NCBI RefSeq assembly: GCF_049800955.1
Contig: NZ_JBNAGA010000003.1
Location: 310,001 to 374,000 of the forward strand
DNA: 64,000 nucleotides
Origin: JAKVBH01 sp049800955
GTDB taxonomy: Bacteria > Pseudomonadota > Alphaproteobacteria > Rhodobacterales > Rhodobacteraceae
Direction: 5' to 3'
Shown: positions 56,236-64,000 of the stretch, piece after piece
Layout of the letters: each line of letters starts with the position of its first letter
Position numbering within the stretch: position 1 is the stretch's first letter
The notes under the pieces: generated by a model
The model's database searches: none
Told to the model about the DNA's origin: nothing
Seen by the model: only the letters and a program-made list of their open reading frames with translations
Program-made: the position numbers and the translations under genes

Positions 56236-56715
56236 TCAGAAAGCGTCAGGCCGGGCCTCGCGCGCCATGTGATCGAGCACGGCATTCACAAAACGCGCTT
56301 CCTTGCCATCAGGGAAAAACGCGGCCGCCACATCCATGTATTCGGAGATCACAACCCTGGGCGGCGCATCGCCATGGGCCAACTCGGCCCCGCCCGCACG
56401 AAAGAGCGCGCGCAGTGTCGGGTCGATCCGCGCGATGGGCCATTTGGCCACAAGGGCGCGGTCCGTCATCTGGTCAATCTGGGCCTGATGGTTGACCGCG
56501 TCATTGAGCACCTGCGCAAAATGCTGAATGTCGCCATCCACCATTTCCGCGCCATCATATGTGGCGCCAAAGCGATGCTCGAGGAACTCGCGCCGGACCG
56601 CGTCCACGGTCTGACCAATGGCTTCCATCTGAAAGAGCGCCTGCACAGCATAGAGCCGCGCGGCGGAGCGCATCTTGCGTTTCTGGTTGCCGGATAGCTT
56701 GGGCGCTTCGCTCAT
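56236..56715 (-). CDS. nusB: Transcription antitermination factor NusB
   Basis: A 159-residue NusB with SAARLYAVQALFQME start and the C-terminal ISEYMDVAAAFFPDGKEARFVNAVLDH. It binds boxA RNA with NusE during rRNA synthesis. Its ATG overlaps the ribH stop (four bases), so it belongs to the riboflavin operon transcript. Confidence 0.95.
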   Translation of the reverse strand: MSEAPKLSGNQKRKMRSAARLYAVQALFQMEAIGQTVDAVRREFLEHRFGATYDGAEMVDGDIQHFAQVLNDAVNHQAQIDQMTDRALVAKWPIARIDPTLRALFRAGGAELAHGDAPPRVVISEYMDVAAAFFPDGKEARFVNAVLDHMAREARPDAF

Positions 56716-57263
56716 GCCGTTGTCGTTCCTTTTGCATCGCCCGCGAGCTGGATCTCATCACTGGCTGGGCGAAAGCCCACACCTTTGCGCGGCGCGCCCC
56801 ATTTGCGCGTGAGCGCGATCAGATGCAACGCTGCCGCAGCGGCACCGCCGCCTTTGTTCTGATCGTCCACATTGGCGCGCACCTCCGCCTGCGCGCGGTT
56901 TTCCACGGTCAGGATGCCGTTGCCGATGCACAGGCCCTGCAGCCCCATGAGCTGGATCGCGCGAGAGCTGTCATTGCAGACCGTCTCGTAATGCGTGGTT
57001 TCGCCCCGGATGACACAGCCCAGAGCCACGTAGCCGTCAAAATTGCTCATCCGCTCCGCGATGGAAATCGCTGTCGGCACTTCGAGCGCGCCGGGCACCT
57101 CGATCAGATCCCAGCTGGCGCCACAGGCCTCGATCTCGGCCTGTGCGCCCGCGACCAGCTGATCGGCGATGTCCTTGTAATAAGGCGCCACGACAATCAG
57201 AAGCTTCGGCGCTTTGTCGAACTCGGGGCGGGGCAGGATGTAGTGCTGTTCAGCGGTGGCCAT
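56712..57263 (-). CDS. ribH: 6,7-dimethyl-8-ribityllumazine synthase
   Basis: A 183-residue lumazine synthase; GALEVPTAI, VALGCVIRGETTHYE and NGILTVE are the family motifs. It condenses the butanone phosphate from RibB with the ribitylamino uracil. Starts behind CAAGGAGGC; RibBX gene ends 33 bases before. Confidence 0.95.
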   Translation of the reverse strand: MATAEQHYILPRPEFDKAPKLLIVVAPYYKDIADQLVAGAQAEIEACGASWDLIEVPGALEVPTAISIAERMSNFDGYVALGCVIRGETTHYETVCNDSSRAIQLMGLQGLCIGNGILTVENRAQAEVRANVDDQNKGGGAAAAALHLIALTRKWGAPRKGVGFRPASDEIQLAGDAKGTTTA

Positions 57264-57296
57264 GAATGCCTCCTTGAGAATTCAGGGGGAGGGGCC

Positions 57297-58418
57297 TCAG
57301 CCCGTGATCGGGCGCGTGCCCACGATTTCCAGACCGTAGGCATCGAGGCCCACGTAATGCGCGCCGGGGCTGTCGGTCAGCAGGATGAGCTGCGTCAGGC
57401 CCAGCGTTGAGAGAATTTGGCTGCCCAGACCCACTTCGCGCACCGTGCGGGGGCCTTCGCCTTCCTCCTCAAGGATGGGTTTCAGCGGATTGCGGAAGAT
57501 GCAGATCGCCCCGCGCCCCTCGGCCGCAATGGCCTGCATCGCACGCTCAACACCGTCATGGCTGCCCACGCCCAGAACATCGGGCAGAACGTCCAGCGCA
57601 TGGGTGCGCACGAGGACCGGTTCGGGGGTGGTGATATCGCCCATGGTCATGACGACATGCTCGGTCCCTTCGGTCAGATCCTTGAAGACACGCAAGGTCC
57701 ACGCGCCACCGAACTGCGAGGTGACCTCGCGGGTGGCCACTTCCTTGACCAGATTGTCATGGCGGCGGCGGTAGGCGATGAGATCGGAAATCGTGCCGAT
57801 CTTCATGCCATGGAGCTGGGCAAAGGCCACAAGCTCAGGCAGGCGCGACATCGTGCCGTCCTCGTTCATGATCTCACAGATCACACCCGAAGGGTTCAGC
57901 CCCGCCAGCCGTGCAACATCCACGGCGGCCTCGGTATGGCCTGCACGGACAAGTACGCCGCCATCGCGCGCGCGCAGCGGGAAGACATGGCCCGGCGTCG
58001 CGATATCAGCGGCATCCTTGGAGGGATCAATCGCGGTGGAGACCGTCAGCGCGCGGTCAGCGGCAGAAATGCCGGTCGAGACACCTTCGCGCGCCTCGAT
58101 GGAGACGGTGAAGGCGGTCTCGTGGCGGCTGGAATTGTGCTGGGCCATGAGCGGCAGGCCAAGCTGGTCCACCCGGTCGGACGTCATGGCAAGGCAGATC
58201 AGCCCGCGCGCATGGGTGGCCATGAAATTGATCGCATCAGGCGTGGCCATTTGCGCGGGGATGATGACATCGCCCTCGTTCTCGCGGCTCTCATGGTCGA
58301 TCAGGATGAACATCTTGCCGTTGCGGGCGGCGTCGATGATCTCTTCGGTGGGCGAGATCGCGTCTTTCCACGTGATCTCGACAGGGCCGGGGGTCTCATA
58401 GCTGGTATTGGGGCTCAT
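57297..58418 (-). CDS. ribB: 3,4-dihydroxy-2-butanone-4-phosphate synthase with degenerate GTP-cyclohydrolase-II domain (RibBX)
   Basis: A 373-residue fusion. The N-terminal RibB domain is intact (DHESRENEGDVI, HETAFTVSIEAREGVSTGISAADRA). The C-terminal GTP cyclohydrolase II-like domain lacks all three zinc cysteines: residues 271-289 read RTHALDVLPDVLGVGSHDG where active enzymes have a C-X10-C-X-C. So it makes only the butanone phosphate; such proteins are known as RibBX. A separate active RibA must lie elsewhere. Start ATG 58418. Confidence 0.93.
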   Translation of the reverse strand: MSPNTSYETPGPVEITWKDAISPTEEIIDAARNGKMFILIDHESRENEGDVIIPAQMATPDAINFMATHARGLICLAMTSDRVDQLGLPLMAQHNSSRHETAFTVSIEAREGVSTGISAADRALTVSTAIDPSKDAADIATPGHVFPLRARDGGVLVRAGHTEAAVDVARLAGLNPSGVICEIMNEDGTMSRLPELVAFAQLHGMKIGTISDLIAYRRRHDNLVKEVATREVTSQFGGAWTLRVFKDLTEGTEHVVMTMGDITTPEPVLVRTHALDVLPDVLGVGSHDGVERAMQAIAAEGRGAICIFRNPLKPILEEEGEGPRTVREVGLGSQILSTLGLTQLILLTDSPGAHYVGLDAYGLEIVGTRPITG

Positions 58419-58472
58419 GTCGGGTCTCTCCTTGGCCTTTCAGATAGGCCAACCGGGGGGCAGGCAAAAGGC

Positions 58473-58661
58473 CTACTTGCGCATCGCTTCGGCGGCTTGT
58501 GCGGCGGCCATCATTTCCTCGGCGATTTCGCGCGCCTCATCGGGATCAAAATCCATCGGTATTTCGGTATTGCCCGCCGCAATAAACAGACGCACCATGC
58601 CCTGATCGGTGGGCCCGATTTGCAGGTTGGCTTCGATGTCGCGCTCGTCGTTGATGCCCAT
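58473..58661 (-). CDS. Small acidic protein (DUF6324-like)
   Basis: A 62-residue acidic protein, MGINDERDIEANLQIGPTD, ending in an amphipathic Ala/Glu-rich helix. It has its own AGGAG site eight bases before ATG 58661 and lies 54 bases before ribBX on the same strand. I associate it with a conserved small alphaproteobacterial family. Function unknown. Confidence 0.75.
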   Translation of the reverse strand: MGINDERDIEANLQIGPTDQGMVRLFIAAGNTEIPMDFDPDEAREIAEEMMAAAQAAEAMRK

Positions 58662-58742
58662 GGGATGCTCCTGATGTGCGCAAGGTCTGCGCGGGGGCTG
58701 TGCCGGGGTGCGTGGTAGCGCGAGTGGGAGGGTGAGGCAAGT

Positions 58743-59219
58743 ATGGTTGCACTGCGCGAGGTATGTGACGCAGATGCCGGGTGGCTCGTGCGGGCCCATG
58801 GGGAGGCCTATGCGCGCGATGAGGGGTTTGATGCCAGTTTCGAGGACCTCGTGGGGGAGATCGTGACCGCGTTTTTGCACGGGCATGATCCCCTCCTGGA
58901 GCGCGGCTGGATTGCGCAGGATGACACCGGGCCCTTGGGGTCGATCTTTTGCGTGTCCCAGGCCCCGGGCGTTGCCAAATTGCGGCTCTTTTTCCTTCTG
59001 CCAGAGGCCCGGGGCCGGGGCGTGGGGTGGCTATTGCTCGACACATGCATGGGATTCGCGCGCGAGGCGGGCTACCGGCGCATGGAGCTTTGGACCCATG
59101 CCGAGCATCGTGCGGCCTGTGCGCTCTATGCCAAAGCGGGGTTTGCGCGGCTCTCTGCACGCCCGGTGCATTCCTTTGGCGTGGATCTGACGGAGGAGAA
59201 CTGGGGGATTGATTTGTAG
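58743..59219 (+). CDS. GNAT-family acetyltransferase
   Basis: A 158-residue acetyltransferase with the GNAT acetyl-CoA loop (LRLFFLLPEARGRGVGWLLLDTCM, motif RGRGVG) and AEHRAACALYAKAGF. Substrate unknown. It is divergent from the small protein gene and followed by tRNA-His. Confidence 0.9.
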   Translation: MVALREVCDADAGWLVRAHGEAYARDEGFDASFEDLVGEIVTAFLHGHDPLLERGWIAQDDTGPLGSIFCVSQAPGVAKLRLFFLLPEARGRGVGWLLLDTCMGFAREAGYRRMELWTHAEHRAACALYAKAGFARLSARPVHSFGVDLTEENWGIDL

Positions 59220-59323
59220 GCAGGCGCCCCCCGTCCCCGGGGCCGCTTGCGCGACAAAACCTGCTTTTTGAGGCCGGATGCCTCTTGCAATCGTGTGAAC
59301 GTGTTTGTAATCCACCCAACAGT

Positions 59324-59400
59324 GCCGCCTTAGCTCAGTTGGTTAGAGCGCTGGATTGTGGATCCAGAGGTCCCAGGTTCGAACCCCGGAGGCGGTACCA
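59324..59400 (+). tRNA. tRNA-His (GTG anticodon), alphaproteobacterial type
   Basis: A 77-base cloverleaf ending in encoded CCA. The anticodon stem CTGGA/TCCAG holds TTGTGGA, so anticodon GTG. The acceptor stem GCCGCCT pairs with AGGCGGT (G1-U72) and the discriminator is A73; the genomic base at -1 is T, not G. So the usual extra G-1 with C73 is missing, as is known for tRNA-His in much of the Alphaproteobacteria. Confidence 0.96.
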
Positions 59401-59434
59401 TTTCTCCCCAACCTTGTGTGGTCAGATCGCTGTG

Positions 59435-60187
59435 TTAGCCGTGGCGCGTCTGGCAAAGCCTGTAGTGCAGGTCCGGCGCCAGTTTGGCGCGGGCTGTGGC
59501 GGCCATGTGCCAGGCGAGCGTCAGATTGCTCGACAGCACGGGCAGGCCAAGCTCTGCTTCGAGCGGGGCTATGACGTCCAGCGTTTTGAGGTTTGTGCAG
59601 GAGAGAAAGAGCGCCTCCGGCGTGCCTGTGGCCACGGCGTGTCTGGCGGCGTCGCACAGGCTCTCGGGCGTGATCCGCGCGACATTCCGCTCGATCCGCT
59701 CGCCGAAGGACACGGCCTCGGTCACCGTGATGCCGTCTGCCTCGAAGGCTGTGCAAAGCGGCTGGGCAACGCTTGGGATGTAGGGTGAGACGATCGCGAC
59801 CCGGCGCGCGTTGAGCGCTGCGAGCGCGGCTCGCGTTGCGGTGAGCGGGTTGGTGACAGCGCGTGCTGTGCAGCCTGCGCGCACCTGCTCCGCAACCCGC
59901 GTTGCCCCAATGAGCGTCGTGCCAGATGTGCAGGCATAGCCCACCGCGTCAAAGGTGGTGTCTGGCAGGAGCGCGGCACTGGCGTTCAGCGCGGCATCCA
60001 TCCGGGCAATGCTTTGCGGGGTCAGCTCTGCGCCAGAGGGAATGCGGCTGACCTGAAGCGAGATGGCCTGTGGCGCAAAGAGCCTGCGGAAATCATCCTC
60101 GATGGTCTCATCCACCTGCAGGACAATGAGCCCCAGCCGGGGCGTCTGGCCTTCCGGCAGAAGCGTATAGGCCAGAGGTCCGCTCAT
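59435..60187 (-). CDS. Asp/Glu-racemase or maleate-isomerase-like enzyme
   Basis: A 250-residue protein of the arylmalonate decarboxylase/maleate isomerase branch: first cysteine in GYACTSGTT (about 84-92), second in LFLSCTNLKTLD (about 197-208), so both catalytic cysteines are present. Its ATG overlaps the permease stop (ATGA), so it is part of the kinase-ABC operon. What it isomerises is unknown; context suggests a derivative of the transported compound. Confidence 0.85.
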   Translation of the reverse strand: MSGPLAYTLLPEGQTPRLGLIVLQVDETIEDDFRRLFAPQAISLQVSRIPSGAELTPQSIARMDAALNASAALLPDTTFDAVGYACTSGTTLIGATRVAEQVRAGCTARAVTNPLTATRAALAALNARRVAIVSPYIPSVAQPLCTAFEADGITVTEAVSFGERIERNVARITPESLCDAARHAVATGTPEALFLSCTNLKTLDVIAPLEAELGLPVLSSNLTLAWHMAATARAKLAPDLHYRLCQTRHG

Positions 60188-61149
60188 CTGCGGCGCGCTT
60201 TCGTCAGGCTGGAGAAGGCCACAGCGGCGATCACAATCGCACCCACGAGGATCTCGCGGATATAGCTGTCGACCGACATCTGCGTGAGCCCATTGTCCAA
60301 AACGCCCAGAATGAGCACGCCCACAAGCGTATAGGCCACGCGCGGCTCGCCTTCCTCGCTCATCGTCATGCCCAGAAAGACAGCAGCAATCGCATCCAGC
60401 ATCAGCCCGCTGCCTTGGGTCGGGTTGGCCGAGGCCACGCGGCTGGCATACATGAGGCCTGCGATGGCCGCGCCCACACCGGCCAACGCGAAAGCCGTCA
60501 AACGGTTGCGCCGCACGCGCACGCCCGCCAGCCGCGCGGCTTCGGCATTGCCGCCAATGGCATAGAGCCTGCGCCCAAAGCTCGTCTGCTCCAGAACAAC
60601 CCAGACCAGCACCAGCCCCGCCAGCATGATCAGCGTCAGGTAGGGCAGCTTGAGCCCCGCGAGGCCCAGGCTCTCAAGCGGAATGCCATCGCGGGCAAAG
60701 CCCGAAAAGCTGCGCGGGATATCGCGGCCAAAGATCGTCTTTCCGCCAGAGATCAGGAAGGCCAACCCGGAAAACATCGTGAGCGTGCCCAGCGTGGCCA
60801 CGAAGGGCAGAATGCCCACGTAGGCCACCAGAAATCCGTTGAAGAGCCCCCCGGCGAGCCCGATCAGAAGCGCCGCTGCGATGCCTGCCGACACCGGATA
60901 GCCAGCCGCAAAAAGCACCGCCGCGACAACCCCCGCGAGCGAGGCCATGGAGCCCACGGAGAGGTCAAAATCGTTCATCACCATCACCAGCGTCATGGCA
61001 AAAGCCACAACGGCCAACATGCTGATTTGCTGGGAGATATTGATGAGATTGCGCGGGGTCAGAAAGGTCTCGGGCAGGTTGATCGCAAAAAAGAGGCAGA
61101 TCAGGGCAAAGCCTGCCAGAGAGCCATAGCGGCGCAGGACACGGATCAT
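60184..61149 (-). CDS. Ribose-type ABC transporter permease
   Basis: A 321-residue RbsC-like permease with about eight to ten helices and the signature MVMNDFDLSVGSMASLAGV. Its start overlaps the double ATPase stop by four bases, and its own stop overlaps the isomerase start. Sugar or polyol uptake is expected. Confidence 0.92.
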   Translation of the reverse strand: MIRVLRRYGSLAGFALICLFFAINLPETFLTPRNLINISQQISMLAVVAFAMTLVMVMNDFDLSVGSMASLAGVVAAVLFAAGYPVSAGIAAALLIGLAGGLFNGFLVAYVGILPFVATLGTLTMFSGLAFLISGGKTIFGRDIPRSFSGFARDGIPLESLGLAGLKLPYLTLIMLAGLVLVWVVLEQTSFGRRLYAIGGNAEAARLAGVRVRRNRLTAFALAGVGAAIAGLMYASRVASANPTQGSGLMLDAIAAVFLGMTMSEEGEPRVAYTLVGVLILGVLDNGLTQMSVDSYIREILVGAIVIAAVAFSSLTKARRR

Positions 61150-62687
61150 GAGGCTTGGCTTTCGTCAAAGGGCGCGTAGCTGCGCGCCAGAAGGTCTGCG
61201 GGCGTCAGGCCTGCGCTGGGCAAGAGCGCGCTTTGGCGCCCGTCTTGGAGGATCAAAACACGATGGCTCAGCGCGATGAGCTCCGGCAGGTCAGAGGAGG
61301 TCAGCACGATGGCACAGCCCTGAGCGGCCAGGCGGCGCAGAAGCGCGTGAATTTCGAATTTCGCGCCAACATCCACGCCGCGCGTGGGCTCATCCAGTAG
61401 CAAGAGGCGTGGTCGGACAGACAGCGCGCGCGCCAAAACGACCTTCTGCTGATTGCCGCCCGAGAGCTGGTAGACCGGCTGGCGAAGGTCTTCGAACTTC
61501 AGCCCGACATCGGCCACAAGGGCGGCGGCATCGCGCCGCTCTTGCTTGCGGTCTCTCCAGCCCAGGGGGCCGGCATGGGCGGGGATTTGTGCGAGCCCCA
61601 CATTGTCGCGGATCGATTGTTTGAGCAAAAGCGCCTGCGTGCGCCGCTCGCGCGGGACATAGGCAATGCCCCGTGTCCAGGCCTCGGAGACATCGCCCGG
61701 AGGCGGGCTGTTCTCGATGTGCAAGGTGCCGCCCGTGACGCGCTCCAGACCACAGAGCATATGCAGCAATGCGCCCTGACCCGCGCGGGCGAGCCCGCCG
61801 ATGCCCAGAATATCGCCGGGGCGGATCTCAAAATCGAGATGTGAGAGGCGCTGTGTGCAGGTGCCACGGGCCGTTACGAGGGCCGTCACGAGGGGGACAG
61901 GGCCGTCCGGGTGCGGCGTGTTTGCGGCTTCAACGGTTTGGGGGGCCAGGCTGCGCCCGATCATGGCAGTGATCAGCGCGTCCTGCCGGGTCTCTGCCGT
62001 GGCCGCGCTCATGACAGGCGCGCCATCGCGCAGCACGCTGACCTGATCACTGAGAGCCATGACCTCCGCCATGCGATGCGACACATAAAGCACCGCGACG
62101 CCGCGCGCGCGCAGCGTCTTGATCGCGGCAAAGAGCCGGGCGCTGTCCGCCTCCGACAGGGCGGCGGTGGGCTCGTCAAAGACATAGAGACAGCCCGCGT
62201 CGTCGGTCAGCGCGGAGGCAATCCGCATGAGCATCTGATCGCCGGTGCTTAGCGTCGCAGCCTGCACGGCGGGATCGATGTGGTGCACATCGAGGCGCGC
62301 CAGCGCGTCGCGGGCTTTCGCATGCAGCACCGGCCAGTCAATCAAGGCGCCAAAGCGCCGGGGATAGGGTTGCCCGAGGAAAATGTTTTCGGCCACGGAG
62401 AGCTGCGGGACGATGTCGAGCTCCTGATGGATAAAGCGAAAGCCCGCGCGCTTGGCGTCTTCCGCACTGTTGAGCGCAACAGGCGCGCCGTTGATCCGCA
62501 AATACAGCTGGTCCGCCCGCGTCAGCCCGGCCAAGACCTTGATCAGCGTTGATTTTCCGGCGCCGTTCTCGCCCATCAGCGCATGGACCTCGCCCCCGCG
62601 CAGGCTGAGCGAGACATCGCGGAGCGCGCGGGTCTTGCCGAAGGCTTTGCTGGCCTTGGAGATATCGATCTGCAGGGGCTGAGGCAT
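61146..62687 (-). CDS. Two-domain sugar ABC transporter ATPase (RbsA/XylG-like)
   Basis: A 513-residue protein of two ABC modules. First: Walker A GENGAGKST near 38-46, signature LSTGDQMLMRIA (degenerate), Walker B LYVFDEPTAAL. Second: GGLARAGQGAL for Walker A, LSGGNQQKVVLAR signature, LLLLDEPTRGVDVGAK Walker B. It is the standard architecture for ribose/xylose-class importers. Coupled to the permease. Confidence 0.92.
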   Translation of the reverse strand: MPQPLQIDISKASKAFGKTRALRDVSLSLRGGEVHALMGENGAGKSTLIKVLAGLTRADQLYLRINGAPVALNSAEDAKRAGFRFIHQELDIVPQLSVAENIFLGQPYPRRFGALIDWPVLHAKARDALARLDVHHIDPAVQAATLSTGDQMLMRIASALTDDAGCLYVFDEPTAALSEADSARLFAAIKTLRARGVAVLYVSHRMAEVMALSDQVSVLRDGAPVMSAATAETRQDALITAMIGRSLAPQTVEAANTPHPDGPVPLVTALVTARGTCTQRLSHLDFEIRPGDILGIGGLARAGQGALLHMLCGLERVTGGTLHIENSPPPGDVSEAWTRGIAYVPRERRTQALLLKQSIRDNVGLAQIPAHAGPLGWRDRKQERRDAAALVADVGLKFEDLRQPVYQLSGGNQQKVVLARALSVRPRLLLLDEPTRGVDVGAKFEIHALLRRLAAQGCAIVLTSSDLPELIALSHRVLILQDGRQSALLPSAGLTPADLLARSYAPFDESQAS

Positions 62688-62741
62688 CGTGTTTTGGGGC
62701 GGCCCAGTGTGTCAGTGTTTTTGTCAGGGCTGCCCGCGTGA

Positions 62742-63659
62742 TCATTCAGCGGCGTTGGACTGAGTGACCAGAACCGTGGGCACGTAAATCACGGAGGCGC
62801 GGATCTCTTCGCCCTTGATGGCGCGCAGGGTCTCGGCCGCGGCGCGCCCGCCGATACCTGCGAAATCCTGCGCCACGGAGGCTTCGAAATTGCCACCTGC
62901 GGCAATGGCATCGCGCGCTTGCGGATTGGCGTCGATGCCCACGATGACGATGCCTTCGCCGCTGCGGCCTGCATCCTCAATGGCCTGCATGGCGCCGAGC
63001 GCGGGCTGGTCCCAGGCCGCCCAGACGGCGGAGATGCTGCCGGGTTCGGGGTTGGCGGCGAGGATCGCATCCATTTTCGCGCGGCTGTCTGCAATGCCGC
63101 CGTCCTGTACGTCGGGTGTGATCCGGTCGACGATCTCGATATCGGGATGGTTGCCAAAGACAGCGTCGGCAATCACGCCCCGGATTTGCACCGGCGGGAA
63201 GGCATCAAAGACAAACATGACCACGCGCCCTGCGCCGCCCAGACGGTTGGCCACATAGACGGAGGTCTCTGCGGCCATGGCGTAGCCGTTGGAGGTCACG
63301 TTGGTGGCCAGCATCGGATGCGCGCCGCTGTCCATGCCGATGACGGGGATGCCCGCCTCCTGGGCCACTTCGAGCCCGGCCTCGATCTGGGCCGGGTCCA
63401 CGTTGATGACGATGGCATCGACGCCTGCGGCCACGGCATCCTCGATCCGGCTGATCACGGCGGCGACGTCTCCCGCGGTATCAATCACATTGGGCTCCAC
63501 GCCCATGGCGCCCGCGGCCTCGGTGAAGCCTTCGATGATGGCCTGGCTGCCCGGCTGTGCGAGATAGGGGGTGATAACGGTGATGTTTTGGGCGAGAGCG
63601 GCGCTGACGGACAGGGTCAGCGCTGTGGCGGCAGCGGCGAGACGCGTAGGTGTGAACAT
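62742..63659 (-). CDS. Sugar-class ABC transporter periplasmic binding protein
   Basis: A 305-residue protein with a signal peptide (cleavage after ALA at about 23) and a ribose-binding-protein-like fold (ITVITPYLAQPGSQAIIEGF; DAIVINVDPAQIEAGLEVAQEAGIPVIGMDSG). Start ATG 63659 follows TTGGGAGGATCC. Lies 55 bases before the ATPase gene and about 96 after the kinase gene. Ligand unknown. Confidence 0.92.
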   Translation of the reverse strand: MFTPTRLAAAATALTLSVSAALAQNITVITPYLAQPGSQAIIEGFTEAAGAMGVEPNVIDTAGDVAAVISRIEDAVAAGVDAIVINVDPAQIEAGLEVAQEAGIPVIGMDSGAHPMLATNVTSNGYAMAAETSVYVANRLGGAGRVVMFVFDAFPPVQIRGVIADAVFGNHPDIEIVDRITPDVQDGGIADSRAKMDAILAANPEPGSISAVWAAWDQPALGAMQAIEDAGRSGEGIVIVGIDANPQARDAIAAGGNFEASVAQDFAGIGGRAAAETLRAIKGEEIRASVIYVPTVLVTQSNAAE

Positions 63660-63755
63660 GGATCCTCCCAAGGATGTCGTTTGGTTTGCGCGAAGGTGAA
63701 CATGGCCTCGGGGGGAGGTGCAAGGTCAAATCCCCTGTGCCGGGGCCAGCGCACC

Positions 63756-64000
63756 TCACAGCCGTGGGCGCGGCAAGGCTGTCAGGCGGTCATTGACCGG
63801 GGCCAGCCGCGTGGTCAGGTCCTCGAAGATCGCAAATTGCGCGTCATAGAGCGGGGCCAGTGCCGGGTCGGGTCTGTAGGTCTTGTCGATATGCATGAGC
63901 TCGTCGAGCGCGCTGGCAAGATCGGGGGCTTGCCCGGTGGCGGCGCGGGCGATGGCTGCGGCGCCCAGAAGGCCGGGATCGGTCACGGCGAGACGGTGCA
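63756..64000 (-). CDS. C-terminal part of FGGY-family carbohydrate kinase (cut by window end)
   Basis: About 81 residues of a protein running off the window: LAVTDPGLLGAAAIARAATG and FEDLTTRLAPVNDRL fit the C-terminal end of FGGY kinases (xylulokinase/ribulokinase type), where a Gly-Ala-Ala helix follows the ATP site. It likely phosphorylates the transported sugar or polyol. Only the end is visible, so the call is moderate. Confidence 0.65.
   Translation of the reverse strand, partial: HRLAVTDPGLLGAAAIARAATGQAPDLASALDELMHIDKTYRPDPALAPLYDAQFAIFEDLTTRLAPVNDRLTALPRPRL

Noticed and set aside
57417..58718. Open frame of 433 codons on the + strand opposite ribBX
   Set aside because: Shadow of a conserved fusion gene.
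57264..58742. FMN riboswitch before the riboflavin genes
   Set aside because: Searched by eye for the conserved FMN element core upstream of ribBX and the small gene; nothing matching was found.
59324..59400. tRNA-His as a possible integration site of a mobile element
   Set aside because: No integrase, repeat of the tRNA end or composition shift is seen on either side.

Overview
The window is high-GC, gene-dense DNA with one consistent style throughout. It looks like a chromosomal segment of an alphaproteobacterium, most likely the Rhodobacterales (Roseobacter group). Pointers are a malyl-CoA lyase of the Mcl1 type, an XdhABC xanthine dehydrogenase beside a BMP-type nucleoside ABC transporter, a RibB protein with a dead cyclohydrolase tail (RibBX type), a tRNA-His without G-1 and with A73, and small families typical of the group (DUF3572, DUF1244, the FYDLN-acid protein, DUF983). 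I see no prophage, transposase, CRISPR array or rRNA.

Layout. 0.1-9.2 kb: yebC, a LysE-type exporter, two EamA-type transporters around a divergent XRE regulator/fatty-acid desaturase pair, an RNA methyltransferase, a 2-hydroxyacid dehydrogenase, an SH3 protein, a Nudix hydrolase and a DUF983 protein. 9.4-11.4 kb: an EF-hand protein followed by an ECF-type sigma factor, a one-TM protein and a periplasmic sensor-like protein. 11.4-17.2 kb: a PleD-like diguanylate cyclase with degenerate receivers, DUF3572, a HAD phosphatase, an orphan MttB-type methyltransferase, and an H-NOX/diguanylate cyclase pair in which the H-NOX lacks the heme-ligating histidine. 17.4-22.8 kb: tandem LacI-type operators, a sugar/polyol ABC transporter and iolD (inositol catabolism). 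23.0-28.7 kb: tRNA-Ala, housekeeping genes (accA) and regulator/exporter pairs. 28.7-34.0 kb: Mcl1, then a dgcN-dgcA-dat set predicted to handle D-glutamate and other D-amino acids, with an N-formylglutamate amidohydrolase nearby. 34.1-40.6 kb: pyk, rpmI-rplT with a terminator, an OmpA-like protein, a DUF1963 protein and pheS.

40.7-51.1 kb: an alpha/beta hydrolase, then a tightly overlapping minus-strand unit xdhA-xdhB-xdhC-ABC ATPase-two permeases-BMP binding protein, a purine uptake and oxidation module. Palindromic GC-rich repeats are inserted in frame into both xdhA and xdhB. 51.4-58.7 kb: dnaE, mmcB, then ribBX-ribH-nusB. 58.7-64 kb: a GNAT acetyltransferase, tRNA-His, and a minus-strand transport operon (FGGY kinase cut by the window end, binding protein, double ATPase, permease, Asp/Glu-racemase/maleate-isomerase-like enzyme) for an unidentified substrate.

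The most interesting items are the heme-ligand-less H-NOX paired with a cyclase, the protein-coding palindromic repeats in xanthine dehydrogenase, the EF-hand/sigma/periplasmic-sensor cluster, and the uncharacterised racemase-like/kinase/ABC operon at the right edge. All function calls come from reading sequence motifs; no database search was run.
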